From JAFGSZ01 sp964492185 (GTDB lineage: Bacteria > Bacteroidota > Bacteroidia > Bacteroidales > UBA10428), in assembly GCA_964492185.1 (NCBI GenBank), contig CAZBJH010000156.1, positions 1 through 5,958 on the forward strand: a stretch of DNA of 5,958 nucleotides, read 5' to 3'. Below, one piece after another: positions 5,957 to 5,958 of the stretch. The notes beneath the pieces are model-generated. The model saw nothing but the letters and a program-made list of their open reading frames with translations, searched no databases and was not told the origin of the DNA. The position numbers and the translations under genes are program-made. The number at the start of each line of letters is the position of its first letter. Position 1 is the stretch's first letter.

Positions 5957-5958
5957 AT

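Noticed and set aside
1..5958. tRNA, rRNA, CRISPR arrays, riboswitches or complete insertion sequences
   Set aside because: I looked for these on both strands and saw no cloverleaf, spaced repeats, known aptamer pattern or transposase.

Overview
The window looks like a piece of a Bacteroidota chromosome. The evidence is a long type III glutamine synthetase (GlnN, the form typical of this phylum), a DUF3109-type cysteine-cluster protein, a lamin-tail/chitobiase-C/CotH secreted protein of a kind common there, AT-rich spacers without strong Shine-Dalgarno sequences, and two exact matches to the Bacteroidota -7 promoter box (TAnnTTTG). All recognisable genes lie on the minus strand, so transcription runs from right to left.

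Layout from right to left. Positions 5528-5958 hold no convincing gene: a possible 3' end of a minus-strand ORF enters at the right edge and overlaps an unexplained plus-strand open frame. Positions 5527-4412 are the remains of one gene for an exported protein (signal peptide, lamin-tail domain, chitobiase/beta-hexosaminidase C-terminal-like domain, CotH-like domain). It has a one-base frameshift near 4761, an apparent large internal deletion near 4706-4710, and two in-frame stops at 4646-4648 and 4625-4627. A perfect 11-bp inverted repeat (4350-4391) follows, with a -7 box in its loop, just before a 150-residue conserved-looking exported protein of unknown function (4338-3886). A terminator-like hairpin (3821-3841) separates that gene from the DUF3109 gene (3801-3217). 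About 440 bp of mostly noncoding DNA, with a G/C-tract palindrome, leads to glnN (2774-585).

Downstream of glnN is a compact array of three hairpins (about 265-465). The large outer one is 130 bp; the other two have perfect stems of 13 and 10 bp. I read it as an intergenic palindromic repeat element that may also end glnN transcription. The leftmost 264 bp contain a 10-bp inverted repeat and an unrecognised open frame.

The genes do not form an obvious pathway: glnN is nitrogen assimilation, the DUF3109 protein probably binds metal, and the other two are exported proteins. I see no complete novel system. The most informative observations are the fossil LTD-CotH gene, the hairpin array, and the inverted repeats placed directly in front of start codons.
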